This document shows, in pieces, positions 7,720 through 15,670 of a stretch of 64,000 nucleotides of DNA. The translations under genes and the position numbers were made by a program. Numbering within the stretch: the stretch's first letter is position 1; the number at the start of each line of letters is the position of its first letter. The notes beneath the pieces were generated by a model. It ran no database searches. It had not been told where the DNA came from and worked only from the letters and a program-made list of their open reading frames with translations. Where the stretch lies: contig JAFXYZ010000055.1 of assembly GCA_017541465.1 (NCBI GenBank), positions 19,689-83,688 of the forward strand, given 5' to 3'. This DNA is from a bacterium. Lineage in GTDB: Bacteria > Cyanobacteriota > Vampirovibrionia > Gastranaerophilales > Gastranaerophilaceae.

Positions 7720-8919
7720 TTATCCGTTTTTCAGTTTATTTTCACTTCTCTTTCTCTTTTTCCCGATTTGCCCTACCATAATTGAGCCTTTGCCGAATTT
7801 TTCCTCAATTTTGTCAAGAACGTAGGAGATTTCCTCCTTCTTTTTATTCTGTTCCCCCGTTAAACTCAGCTGTTCTGTTTTGATTTCTTCAAGTCCGTTT
7901 AAGACTATCCCTGAGGCTCTGAATATAATCGAGCCGTCAAACATTCTCTCAAACAGTTTTACCGCATATTTTACAAGCTCAAGCTCACTGTTCGATTTCT
8001 TTTCTAAGATTGCTTCGAGGTAAAAAACACGAAAATCTTTTGTCCTGAGCATAACACCTATTGAGCCTGCTTTTAAATTGTCCCGTCTTGCGCATCGGCA
8101 GGAATTATGAAGGTGATAAAAGAGCCATTTTTGGATGTAGTCTTTATCTTGCGTAAATTCAGGGAAGGCGCATGTCCTCTGGATTGATTTGGGCTTTTTT
8201 TCCTCTTTTTGTATTCCGATAAAGTTCTCGCCTGAGAGCTCCTGCTTTAGTTCAAGCCCCTTTATCCCCAAATTTTTCCTTAAAAACCCTTCATCAAGTT
8301 TTAAAATTTCTGAGGCATAAAAAATTCCGAAGGCTCTGAAAAATTTTGTTGTTTGTTTCCCTATCCCCCAAACCTCAGAAACGGGAAAATATTTCAGTTC
8401 TTCTTCAATGTTTTCTTTTTTGATTACATAAACTCCTGATAGTGATTTTGCCTTGTGTACAGCCACTTTTGATAAGGTCTTTGAATTTGATATTCCGACA
8501 GAAACCCATACCCCGACCTCTCTTTTTACTTCATCTCTTATTCTCTTTGCTAAGGTTTCAAAATCGCAGTTATAGACTTTGTCTAACCCCGTTACATCAA
8601 AAAATGCCTCGTCAACCGAATAAATGTCGATGTTTTCAGAGTATCTTCTAAAAATATCCCTTAGTCTGTTTGAGATGTCATGGTAGAGGGTGAAGTTTGA
8701 GGAAAGGTAAACGGCGGAGGGGTACTCTTTTTTTGCCATAAAATAGGGCATACCCATTTTTATCCCGAGTTTTTTCGCTTCTTTTGAACGGGCTATTACG
8801 CAGCCGTCGTTGTTACTCAGAACACAAACGGGCTTACCCTCTAAAGAAGGGTTAAAAAGCTGCTCACACGAGGCGAAAAAATTGTCTGCATCAACAAGCG
8901 CTATAAATCTTTGCTTCAT
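7720..8919 (-). CDS. umuC: Y-family DNA polymerase (UmuC, Pol V catalytic subunit type)
   Basis: A 399-residue translesion polymerase. Catalytic motifs are at the N-terminus: ALVDADNFFASCEQLFNP (metal-binding Asp, residues ~10-12) and YSVDEAFFDVT (~residue 100), followed by the helix-hairpin-helix thumb (FPVSEVWGIGKQT). A UmuC-like little-finger domain and C-terminal tail with a KRKR stretch complete the chain. It performs error-prone bypass synthesis in the SOS response. SD AAGGAATGAG precedes the ATG. It lies just downstream of lexA, separated by a terminator-like hairpin. No separate umuD is visible, so the partner may be encoded elsewhere, or the adjacent LexA/UmuD-like protein may serve. 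Confidence 0.88.
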   Translation of the reverse strand: MKQRFIALVDADNFFASCEQLFNPSLEGKPVCVLSNNDGCVIARSKEAKKLGIKMGMPYFMAKKEYPSAVYLSSNFTLYHDISNRLRDIFRRYSENIDIYSVDEAFFDVTGLDKVYNCDFETLAKRIRDEVKREVGVWVSVGISNSKTLSKVAVHKAKSLSGVYVIKKENIEEELKYFPVSEVWGIGKQTTKFFRAFGIFYASEILKLDEGFLRKNLGIKGLELKQELSGENFIGIQKEEKKPKSIQRTCAFPEFTQDKDYIQKWLFYHLHNSCRCARRDNLKAGSIGVMLRTKDFRVFYLEAILEKKSNSELELVKYAVKLFERMFDGSIIFRASGIVLNGLEEIKTEQLSLTGEQNKKKEEISYVLDKIEEKFGKGSIMVGQIGKKRKRSENKLKNG

Positions 8920-8945
8920 CTCATTCCTTTTTTGTTAATAAAAAC

Positions 8946-8991
8946 GGGCTTATGCTAGTTTGGGAGTTGACTAACGAAGGCGCATAAGCCC
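8946..8991 (-). terminator. Terminator or attenuator hairpin between lexA and umuC
   Basis: A perfect 10-bp stem, GGGCTTATGC with GCATAAGCCC, encloses a 26-nt loop. Read on the minus strand it is followed by GTTTTTATT, so it can terminate the lexA transcript. umuC begins about 25 nt later, so partial read-through would set the UmuC level. Confidence 0.6.
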
Positions 8992-9019
8992 CAAAAATAA
9001 AGTAAAATCATCTTTTTCT

Positions 9020-9595
9020 CTATAACTTCCGGACTATTCCCTGCGCTATTCCAAATATAGCGAGTTTTTCTTTAGGGTAGAGGTTCGGATAGTTTTTGTT
9101 TGCAGGCTCAAGCCAGACTTTATTTTCTTTTTTTCTGTAGGTTTTTAGGGTGAAACCGCCGTCTATATAAGCGATAACAACATCACCGCTTTTTGCTTCG
9201 GAACACTTTTTGACGACTACCTTATCCCCCTCAAAAATTCCGAGGTCAATCATCGAATCACCGCTGACAGTGAAGATGAAGGTCGAAGGGGAATCTATTT
9301 CAAACGCGTCATCAAGCGAAACTCTTTTTTCTATTGCGTCCTCTGCGACATCGGCGAACCCTGCCTTGACGGAGGAGGAAAATTCTATTGCACCAAAGAG
9401 TGCTTTTGAGATAGAGAAACGGCCGTTTATTTCTTCTATTAAGCCATAGTCTTTAAATTTGTTGAAATACTGCCAGACGGAGTTTTTGTGCTTAAACCCG
9501 AACTCCTGCGCAATAGCTTCAAAACTCGGAAGAACTTCTTTTCCGTATTTTGACTTTAGTTTCTCAAAAAATTGTTTTTGCTTTTCCGTAATCAT
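9020..9595 (-). CDS. lexA: LexA-family SOS repressor / UmuD-like S24 peptidase
   Basis: A 191-residue protein with an N-terminal LexA-type winged helix (TEKQKQFFEKL, then SFEAIAQEFGF and NSVWQYFNKF). The C-terminal S24 autoprotease domain holds the cleavage dipeptide Ala78-Gly79 (VKAGF), nucleophile Ser114 in SGDSM and general base Lys151 in FTLKTY, so RecA-stimulated self-cleavage should work. It sits upstream of umuC and has a symmetrical operator over its own promoter, which indicates autoregulation. There is no SD, and the -10 lies 6 nt before the ATG (leaderless). A UmuD-like role is possible, but the intact DNA-binding domain favours a repressor. Confidence 0.85.
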   Translation of the reverse strand: MITEKQKQFFEKLKSKYGKEVLPSFEAIAQEFGFKHKNSVWQYFNKFKDYGLIEEINGRFSISKALFGAIEFSSSVKAGFADVAEDAIEKRVSLDDAFEIDSPSTFIFTVSGDSMIDLGIFEGDKVVVKKCSEAKSGDVVIAYIDGGFTLKTYRKKENKVWLEPANKNYPNLYPKEKLAIFGIAQGIVRKL

Positions 9596-9601
9596 ATTTT
9601 T

Positions 9602-9630
9602 ATTATAGACGATTGTCTATAAAATTGCAA
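9602..9630 (-). promoter_or_regulatory. lexA promoter with candidate LexA operator
   Basis: Minus strand -35 TTGCAA (9625-9630), 17-nt spacer, -10 TATAAT (9602-9607), then 6 nt to the ATG. A perfect inverted repeat TATAGAC-N4-GTCTATA (9604-9621) lies between and over these elements, where a bound repressor would block RNA polymerase. This half-site differs from both the Firmicute CGAAC/GTTCG box and the cyanobacterial GTAC/GTAC-type box. Confidence 0.7.
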
Positions 9631-9638
9631 GAGGAAAA

Positions 9639-10508
9639 TTATATCATCTGCGTTGTTTTAAAATGAAGTTTTGCGATATTTTTGAGTTCATCTTTTGAAT
9701 ATTTTTCGCAGAAGAGTTTTGCCTGTTTTATTACCTCCCGGTTTGCACCTTTTGGAAGTTCAATTTTGTAGGTTTCTTCAAGTTCCCTCATTCTCCTCAC
9801 GAATGAAGCTCTTGCGATTATTGAGGCGGCTGCGACTGCAATATCGGCTTCCCCTCTGACTCTCTGCTCCAGTGTAATCTCTTTCCCCTTTTTCATAAGA
9901 GCATTTTGAATAAGTTTTTCATCCCCGAATTTATCCGAAAGAGCAAATTTGCAGGGTGATTTTTCCAAAATATTTTCTATTGCTCTTGCGTGTCCCCAGG
10001 CGAGAAGTTTGTTTAAATTTTTGCAGTTTTCATAGAGTTCGTTATATTTTTTAGGAAGAATGACAACTATGCTGTGAGGTGCATTATTCTTAATCTGAAC
10101 GGCAAGTTTTTCGATTACACTGTCGTTCAGCTTTTTACTGTCCTGAATCCCTAAATCCATAAACATTTTTGCGGTTTCTTTATTTACCTGAACCCCTGCA
10201 ATAACCAAAGGTCCAAAATAATCGCCCTTCCCAGACTCATCTGTTCCTATGTAAACATCATCAAAAGAAATTTCGGCTTTATGCACCGTTTCTTTTCCCG
10301 TTATCTCCCCGATTTTTTCGGAAAATTCTTTTACATCACTTCCCTGAAGAAGAAGTTTCCCCGAGGTATAATAAATCGCCTGAAGGTTGTTCGTTTTTGC
10401 GCGCCAGAGAGAATACTGAACGACATCAAACTCTGCGCCCAGAGAATTCAGATACTCTTTGACCGCGTTTGCTTCTTCAGAGGAAAGTTTTATCGTGTTT
10501 GTATTCAT
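9639..10508 (-). CDS. rnhC: Ribonuclease HIII
   Basis: A 289-residue RNase HIII. The N-terminal ~80 residues form the TBP-like substrate-binding domain of this class. The catalytic domain begins with IGTDESGKGDYFGPL (Asp and Glu metal ligands near residue 95) and continues with DSKKLND, AWGHARAIE, a DKFGD metal site and ADIAVAAASIIARASFVR. It cuts RNA in RNA-DNA hybrids. The ATG lies 3 nt after the lysC stop, so it belongs to the kdsC-TPR-lysC-rnhC run. RNase HIII is best known in Firmicutes and scattered deep lineages. Confidence 0.92.
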   Translation of the reverse strand: MNTNTIKLSSEEANAVKEYLNSLGAEFDVVQYSLWRAKTNNLQAIYYTSGKLLLQGSDVKEFSEKIGEITGKETVHKAEISFDDVYIGTDESGKGDYFGPLVIAGVQVNKETAKMFMDLGIQDSKKLNDSVIEKLAVQIKNNAPHSIVVILPKKYNELYENCKNLNKLLAWGHARAIENILEKSPCKFALSDKFGDEKLIQNALMKKGKEITLEQRVRGEADIAVAAASIIARASFVRRMRELEETYKIELPKGANREVIKQAKLFCEKYSKDELKNIAKLHFKTTQMI

Positions 10509-10511
10509 AGT

Positions 10512-11771
10512 CTATACAGGAGGCAAATCACCCTTTACGACCGCAACTTCTTCAGACTCGAGTGCAAACTCCTTGCAGAGCGCCTTAATTGCTTCTTTTC
10601 CTGATTTCTTATCAACAAGACAACTGATTTTAATTTCACTGGTTGAAATCATTTTGATGTTGATATTCTGGTCTGCGAGTGCTTTAAACATCGCGGCAGC
10701 GATACCTGGCCTGTCGACCATGCCTGCGCCTACGATTGAAACCTTTGAGATGTCCTCATCGGTTGTAATCTCTTTTGCACCGAGTTCTTTTTTGACCGCT
10801 TCCATTAATTTTAAAGTCTGCTCTAAATCTTTTGAGTCAACAGTAAACGCAATATCGTTTGTGTGTTCGTTTTTACCGAAGGTTTGGATAATCATATCAA
10901 CACTGATTGAGTTATTCGCAAGGGTTGAAAAGACTTTTGCCGCAGTACCCGGGCTGTCGGGAACTTCGCCTATCAAAATACGCACCTGAGAAGAATCTTC
11001 TGCAACACCTGCTACCGGTTTATATATTTCCATTGTATCTGCTCCTAAAATTAATGTACCTTCGTTTTCCAAGTTGAATGAACTTCTTACCCTCATCGGA
11101 ACGCTGAATTGTTTAGCCGTTTCAACAGAACGGGGGTGAAGTACGTTTGCGCCTACTCTTGCAAGCTCAAGCATTTCTTCATAAGAAATCAAATCGAGTT
11201 TTGATGCCTTTGGAACAATCCTTGGATCTGTCGTATAAACGCCCTCAACATCAGTATAAATATCGCATCTTTCTGCGTGAAGTGCTGCCGCAATAGCAAC
11301 TGCAGAGGTGTCCGAACCGCCCCTTCCGAGTGTTGTTATTTCGCCCTCTTGGGTTACTCCCTGGAAGCCTGCAACAACTATTATTTCACCCTCCTGAAGG
11401 TGCTTTTTGAGTTTGTCTGTTTTAACATCTATAATTCTTGCCTTTGAGTGTACGTTTTCAGTTATAATTCCGACCTGCTGACCGTTCATGCTTATTGCTT
11501 TATATCCGTGAGCCTGAATTGCCATTGCAAGAAGCGCGATAGAAACCTGCTCACCCGTTGAGAGAAGCATGTCCATTTCTCTTGAATCGGGCGCAACGGT
11601 TACTTCCTGTGCGAGTTTTATTAATAAATCTGTTGTATGTCCCATCGCAGAAACGATTACGACAACATCATTTCCCTTTTCTTTTTCCCTGATAGCCGCT
11701 TTTGCTACATTGTGTATCTTCTGTGCATCGGCTACCGAAGTTCCTCCGAATTTTTGTACAATAATACCCAC
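10512..11771 (-). CDS. lysC: Aspartate kinase (GTG start)
   Basis: A 419-residue monofunctional aspartokinase that phosphorylates aspartate in the first step of lysine/threonine/methionine synthesis. It opens with VQKFGGTSV, then VVIVSAMGHTTD, the FQGVTQEGEITTLGRGGSDTSAVAIA nucleotide/aspartate site and YTDVEGVYTTDPR. Two C-terminal ACT domains (SPGTAAKVF and DRPGIAAAMF regions) predict feedback control by lysine or threonine. The start codon is GTG, with GAGGAA about 9 nt upstream. It is packed between a TPR gene (6-nt gap) and rnhC (3-nt gap). Confidence 0.93.
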   Translation of the reverse strand: MGIIVQKFGGTSVADAQKIHNVAKAAIREKEKGNDVVVIVSAMGHTTDLLIKLAQEVTVAPDSREMDMLLSTGEQVSIALLAMAIQAHGYKAISMNGQQVGIITENVHSKARIIDVKTDKLKKHLQEGEIIVVAGFQGVTQEGEITTLGRGGSDTSAVAIAAALHAERCDIYTDVEGVYTTDPRIVPKASKLDLISYEEMLELARVGANVLHPRSVETAKQFSVPMRVRSSFNLENEGTLILGADTMEIYKPVAGVAEDSSQVRILIGEVPDSPGTAAKVFSTLANNSISVDMIIQTFGKNEHTNDIAFTVDSKDLEQTLKLMEAVKKELGAKEITTDEDISKVSIVGAGMVDRPGIAAAMFKALADQNINIKMISTSEIKISCLVDKKSGKEAIKALCKEFALESEEVAVVKGDLPPV

Positions 11772-11777
11772 TATGGT

Positions 11778-13484
11778 TTATTCCTCTTCTGTTTTTAATG
11801 TTCCTGTGATATAGTTTTTTGTTTTTTCCCAATCTTCTTCGTCGGGGTATAACTCCTTCATTTTATCACAATAATATAAAGTTGTACTCTTATTGTAATT
11901 CGTGGGATTTTCCTGCGCAAGTGAAAAATACGCAAGATAATTTAAATAGAGATAAACTGCGCTCTCATGCTCGCTTTCGGGAATTTCCCTCAAAAGCCCC
12001 AATGCATTCTGAACTTTATTTATCTTAATCAAAGAATCAATTTTTAAATATTTTCCCTTCAGACTGTCGGGCTCTTTTAAAAGAAGCTCCTCCACCTTTT
12101 CTATGGTGTCATAATAAAGCCCTGTTCTAAATAGTGTGAGAGCATAAAGATAAATCAGCTTCGGGTTGTCTCTGTTGAGCTTATACGCCGTTCTGACCTT
12201 CCTAAGAGCTTCTTTTGTATCACCCTCGGATAAAAGTATTGTGACGTAATTTATATAGGCTTCAAGGTGGTTCGGGTAATATTCGATGGTCTTTGCGTAA
12301 AAATTAAGGCTCTCTTTTATGTTCCCCGTTTTATAGTAACAGTTTGCAATATAAAAATATAAGAAATTGCACCTTCTTGAAAATTTTGTTGCCTTATCAA
12401 AATTCTCAAGTGCTTCTTTATATTGTCCCTGCTTATATTTTATAAATCCTAAATCTGAATAGGCTTCAACATAATCGTGCTGAGCTGAAATTGCCTTCCT
12501 GCAAAACTCCTCCGCCGAGGAATAGTCTTTTGTCCTCAGAAAACACTGGGCGAGCTTGTGCATGGTGTCGAGGTTTTCACCGTTCAGCCTTAGCGCCATA
12601 AGAAATTTTTCCTTCGCCTCTTCTGTCTGCCCCGCGTTAAACAGGGAACATCCCCAGGAATAATAGAGTTTATCCGAAGAATAACCTTTGTTTACGCTTT
12701 CCTGATACAGATTATTTGAGGCTTCAGTGTTCCCGAGTCTTTGGGCGCATTCTGCGAGAAGAATATAGAGCGCAGGGTTGTTTTTGTCTCTTTCAAGCTC
12801 CTTTAACCCGTAATTATACGCATTTTTATAGTCCTTTAACTTTGCCAGGCAAACTCCCATATAGTAATCGACCTGTCTGTAGTCGTCCTTCATATATTTG
12901 ACATACTTTAACTCCACAAGAGCCTCCTGCGTTCTGCCCGTATCAAGATAAAAGAGGGCAAGCAGAAAACAGCAGTTTATATTCGTAGGATCTTTCTGTT
13001 TGCACTTTTGCATCTGGGCTATTGCCTTCTGAAACTTTTTTTGCTTTGCAAGGGCTACCGCGTAATTAATATAAATATCAGTGTTTCCGCTTCCGAGTTT
13101 CTGGGCTGATTTCAGTATCTCTTCGGCTTCAGAATACTGCCCCATTTCGACAAGTACACCTCCGAGCATGGAATAAACCGTCTGGTTATTTGAATCCAGC
13201 TTTAAAGATTTTTCAAACATCTCTTTTGCTTTACCGTACTCTTTTCTTTTCGCAAAAAGAATGCCAAGATTAGTGTAGGGAAGCGGGTTTGAGCTATACA
13301 TCAAAATTGCTGTTTCAAGTTTTTCTATCGCGCTGTCCCAGTCCTGAATGTCGGTTAAATACTTGCCCCAGTTAGCATAAGCGATTAAAGGAATTTCCGT
13401 AACTATTGTTTTTTCTCTGTAATCTCTTGTGAAATTCTCTATTCTGTATATTTTAGTCCATATTCTTCTTAACAGTTTTTTCAT
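11778..13484 (-). CDS. Large TPR-repeat protein (568 aa)
   Basis: A short basic N-terminal region (KKLLRRIWTKIYR) is followed by about fourteen tetratricopeptide repeats (residues 35-530). No signal peptide is evident. The gene overlaps the upstream kdsC-like gene by 4 nt and is followed closely by lysC, so all are likely on one transcript. Function is unknown. Long TPR superhelices usually act as assembly scaffolds, and envelope assembly is a guess based only on the KdsC-like neighbour. Confidence 0.82.
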   Translation of the reverse strand: MKKLLRRIWTKIYRIENFTRDYREKTIVTEIPLIAYANWGKYLTDIQDWDSAIEKLETAILMYSSNPLPYTNLGILFAKRKEYGKAKEMFEKSLKLDSNNQTVYSMLGGVLVEMGQYSEAEEILKSAQKLGSGNTDIYINYAVALAKQKKFQKAIAQMQKCKQKDPTNINCCFLLALFYLDTGRTQEALVELKYVKYMKDDYRQVDYYMGVCLAKLKDYKNAYNYGLKELERDKNNPALYILLAECAQRLGNTEASNNLYQESVNKGYSSDKLYYSWGCSLFNAGQTEEAKEKFLMALRLNGENLDTMHKLAQCFLRTKDYSSAEEFCRKAISAQHDYVEAYSDLGFIKYKQGQYKEALENFDKATKFSRRCNFLYFYIANCYYKTGNIKESLNFYAKTIEYYPNHLEAYINYVTILLSEGDTKEALRKVRTAYKLNRDNPKLIYLYALTLFRTGLYYDTIEKVEELLLKEPDSLKGKYLKIDSLIKINKVQNALGLLREIPESEHESAVYLYLNYLAYFSLAQENPTNYNKSTTLYYCDKMKELYPDEEDWEKTKNYITGTLKTEEE

Positions 13485-13945
13485 GGGAGCATGTCCACCG
13501 CTTCTCTGAAGGCGCCATAGCCCCCTTTGTGTTTCAAAATCGGGATATTGAGTTCTTTTACCTTATAATTTGCGTTTTCAACGGTAAATTTTAGCCCTGA
13601 AGATTTAAGGCAGTCAATATCATTCACGTCATCGCCAAGATACAGAACGTTTTCAAAGGTTAAATTCTTCTCATTTAAAAGGTTTTCAACAACTTCTTTT
13701 TTGTTTCTGATGTCCTGATATGCCTTTAAAAGCGGGAATTTTTTGAGCAGAAAATCGATTGCGGAGGATTTTTCCCCTGAGATAATAACCACCTCATACC
13801 CTTTTTTATAGGCAAGTGCAATTCCCATAATATCCGAATAGTCCAGTCTTTTTGCCGTTGTGCCGTTATCGTACACCAAAACCGAGCCATCCGTAAAAAT
13901 GCCGTCAAAGTCAGATATTATTATTTTAATCTTCTTCTCGCTCAA
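13481..13945 (-). CDS. KdsC-like HAD-family phosphatase (TTG start)
   Basis: A 154-residue cap-less HAD phosphatase of the KdsC/CMP-sialate-associated group. HAD motif I is SDFDGIFTDG (nucleophile Asp12, acid/base Asp14), motif II ISGE, and motif IV YLGDDVNDIDC. The C-terminal KHKGGYGAFREAV loop matches the tetrameric KdsC family. KdsC dephosphorylates KDO-8-phosphate in LPS core synthesis; related enzymes act on other sugar acids, so the substrate is not certain. The start is TTG, preceded by GGGGAAG. It is the first gene of a run with TPR, lysC and rnhC. Confidence 0.75.
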   Translation of the reverse strand: MSEKKIKIIISDFDGIFTDGSVLVYDNGTTAKRLDYSDIMGIALAYKKGYEVVIISGEKSSAIDFLLKKFPLLKAYQDIRNKKEVVENLLNEKNLTFENVLYLGDDVNDIDCLKSSGLKFTVENANYKVKELNIPILKHKGGYGAFREAVDMLP

Positions 13946-14244
13946 ATCTTCCCCGACTGTTAATAATAATATAAATTATATCATAATTTTAAATATTTAT
14001 ACATAATAAAAATGCTATGAAGTTCATAGCATGTAGATTAGGGATATGTGTATCGTCGTTTTTTTTCTTTCAAGGAGTATAGTTGTATATTAGCAATTCA
14101 GATGAGATTTTAAATCATACATAATTATGAATATAATTTTTTGTTTTTAATCTAAAAGTAGTATGTACTTTACAAAAAACATGTTGTCGGTGTAGTTTTT
14201 AAATCCTTTTGTTGTATAATTTTAATTGATAGATTAGCAGAGAT
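13946..14244. other. AT-rich divergent intergenic region with an orphan hairpin
   Basis: About 300 nt between the divergent kdsC-like gene and a TPR gene. A perfect 9-bp hairpin, ATGCTATGA-agt-TCATAGCAT, lies at 14012-14032. On the minus strand it runs into TTTTTATTATG and looks like a terminator, yet no minus-strand gene lies upstream of it. A good -10 TATAAT (14215-14220) should serve the plus-strand TPR gene. No protein-coding gene was recognised. Confidence 0.5.
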
Positions 14245-15657
14245 ATGAACATGGCAAATATTAACAGAGTAATCTCTCAGGCGCAGATGCTTGAGGATCA
14301 GGAAAATTACGAGGAAGCATATAACCTCCTCGAACAGAATTATAACGAATTAAAGGGTGATGCGGAGTTCCTCGAAAAGATAGCAACTTTAGCGAAAACT
14401 CTTTCAAAAGAAGAAGAAACAAGATACTGGGAAGAATTGGTTGAAGCAAAACCCGACAGCATGCTTGCTTATCAGGAGCTTCTTGAAAAATATTTCGGTC
14501 AGGATAAGTATAAATATTATTTTACAAGAGCAAAGTATAAAATCCTGAACGAAAAGTTCACTCAGGCACTTGATGACTATAAAAAAGCCTACGATTCAAC
14601 GACAGATTCAAAATTAATCGTTGAAGCAAGATTTTTGAGAGCAAAACTCCTCGAAGGGCTCGGCAAAAACCAGGCGGCTATTGATGAATACTACAGAATT
14701 ATTGAACTTGAGCCCATACATGAAGCATATTTAAAGCTGGCTGATTTATACAACTCATCTACCGACAGGCACAGCGCAATAACGGTTTTAAAACAGGGTG
14801 TTGAGTTATTCCCTGACGATGTTATGTTAAGAGAGTTTCTGGCTAACCTCTATCTCAAGGAAGGTCAGTATGATGATGCCCTCGCCACCACGAAAGATAC
14901 GTTTTTGACAATAAAAGCCCTTCTTATGAAGGGGGAAAACGAGAAGGCTTCTGAACTTTTAAATTCCGTTGAGGATAAAACCATTTCAAAATATCATTCT
15001 CTGATGGCGGAATACTATTTCAACATCAAAGATTTTGACAAATGCAAAGAAGAAATTCAGCTCTTCAGGGAAAAAGAACCCCAAAATCCTCTTGGGTTTC
15101 AGATGCTCGCTATGATTTGCGATGCAAAGGATGACTTATACGGCTACCACTTTAATATGGGACGTTGCTATTCGATGAAGCAGGACTATGAGCTTGCTCT
15201 GAATGAATATTTAAATGCCCACAAAGCCGACGCCAAAGGCACCGAAGCAATAAAAGAAATTATTAAAATTAATGAGGCAGCCAATAACCCGAGTATTTTG
15301 ATGGAATTTTATGAAAAATTACTCAAATCGGAACCTGACAATGTTGATGCCCTCAAAGGTTTAGCTAAATTCTATTCCGATATGTATGAATTCAGGCAGG
15401 CTTTGGACTACCTCGAAAAATGGAAAGAGGTTAAGCCGAATGATGCTCAGGTTTATAATCAGCTCGTGCTCTGTTATGAAAAATTAAAGAATTTCAAAAG
15501 CGCAAAAGAAAATTATAATATCTATCTTTCAAAAGCCCCTCTCTCTCCCGATACCGAGAAACTGAGAGAGAGACTGGAAAAAATGGCTGACGATAACGGT
15601 CCTGAGGCAGAAGACGAAGGTCTGCTTGATAAGATAATGAAAATTTTTGGGAAATAA
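14245..15657 (+). CDS. TPR-repeat protein (470 aa)
   Basis: Tetratricopeptide repeats span most of the chain (e.g. FTQALDDYKKAYDST, AAIDEYYRIIELEP, FRQALDYLEKWKEVKPND). The tail is acidic (GPEAEDEGLL) before a short amphipathic LDKIMKIFGK end. No signal peptide or membrane segment. There is a second ATG two codons in (14251), and neither start has a clear SD. gpmI follows after 13 nt, and the SD of gpmI overlaps the TPR stop, so the two are co-transcribed. Function unknown. Confidence 0.83.
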   Translation: MNMANINRVISQAQMLEDQENYEEAYNLLEQNYNELKGDAEFLEKIATLAKTLSKEEETRYWEELVEAKPDSMLAYQELLEKYFGQDKYKYYFTRAKYKILNEKFTQALDDYKKAYDSTTDSKLIVEARFLRAKLLEGLGKNQAAIDEYYRIIELEPIHEAYLKLADLYNSSTDRHSAITVLKQGVELFPDDVMLREFLANLYLKEGQYDDALATTKDTFLTIKALLMKGENEKASELLNSVEDKTISKYHSLMAEYYFNIKDFDKCKEEIQLFREKEPQNPLGFQMLAMICDAKDDLYGYHFNMGRCYSMKQDYELALNEYLNAHKADAKGTEAIKEIIKINEAANNPSILMEFYEKLLKSEPDNVDALKGLAKFYSDMYEFRQALDYLEKWKEVKPNDAQVYNQLVLCYEKLKNFKSAKENYNIYLSKAPLSPDTEKLRERLEKMADDNGPEAEDEGLLDKIMKIFGK

Positions 15658-15670
15658 GGAAACAATAATA

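Noticed and set aside
8946..8991. Integron attC-like site
   Set aside because: Large-loop palindrome but no RYYYAAC/GTTRRRY core pair or integrase; a terminator explains it better.
10459..10989. 176-codon open frame opposite lysC
   Set aside because: Antisense to aspartokinase, serine/phenylalanine-rich shadow without its own SD or homology.
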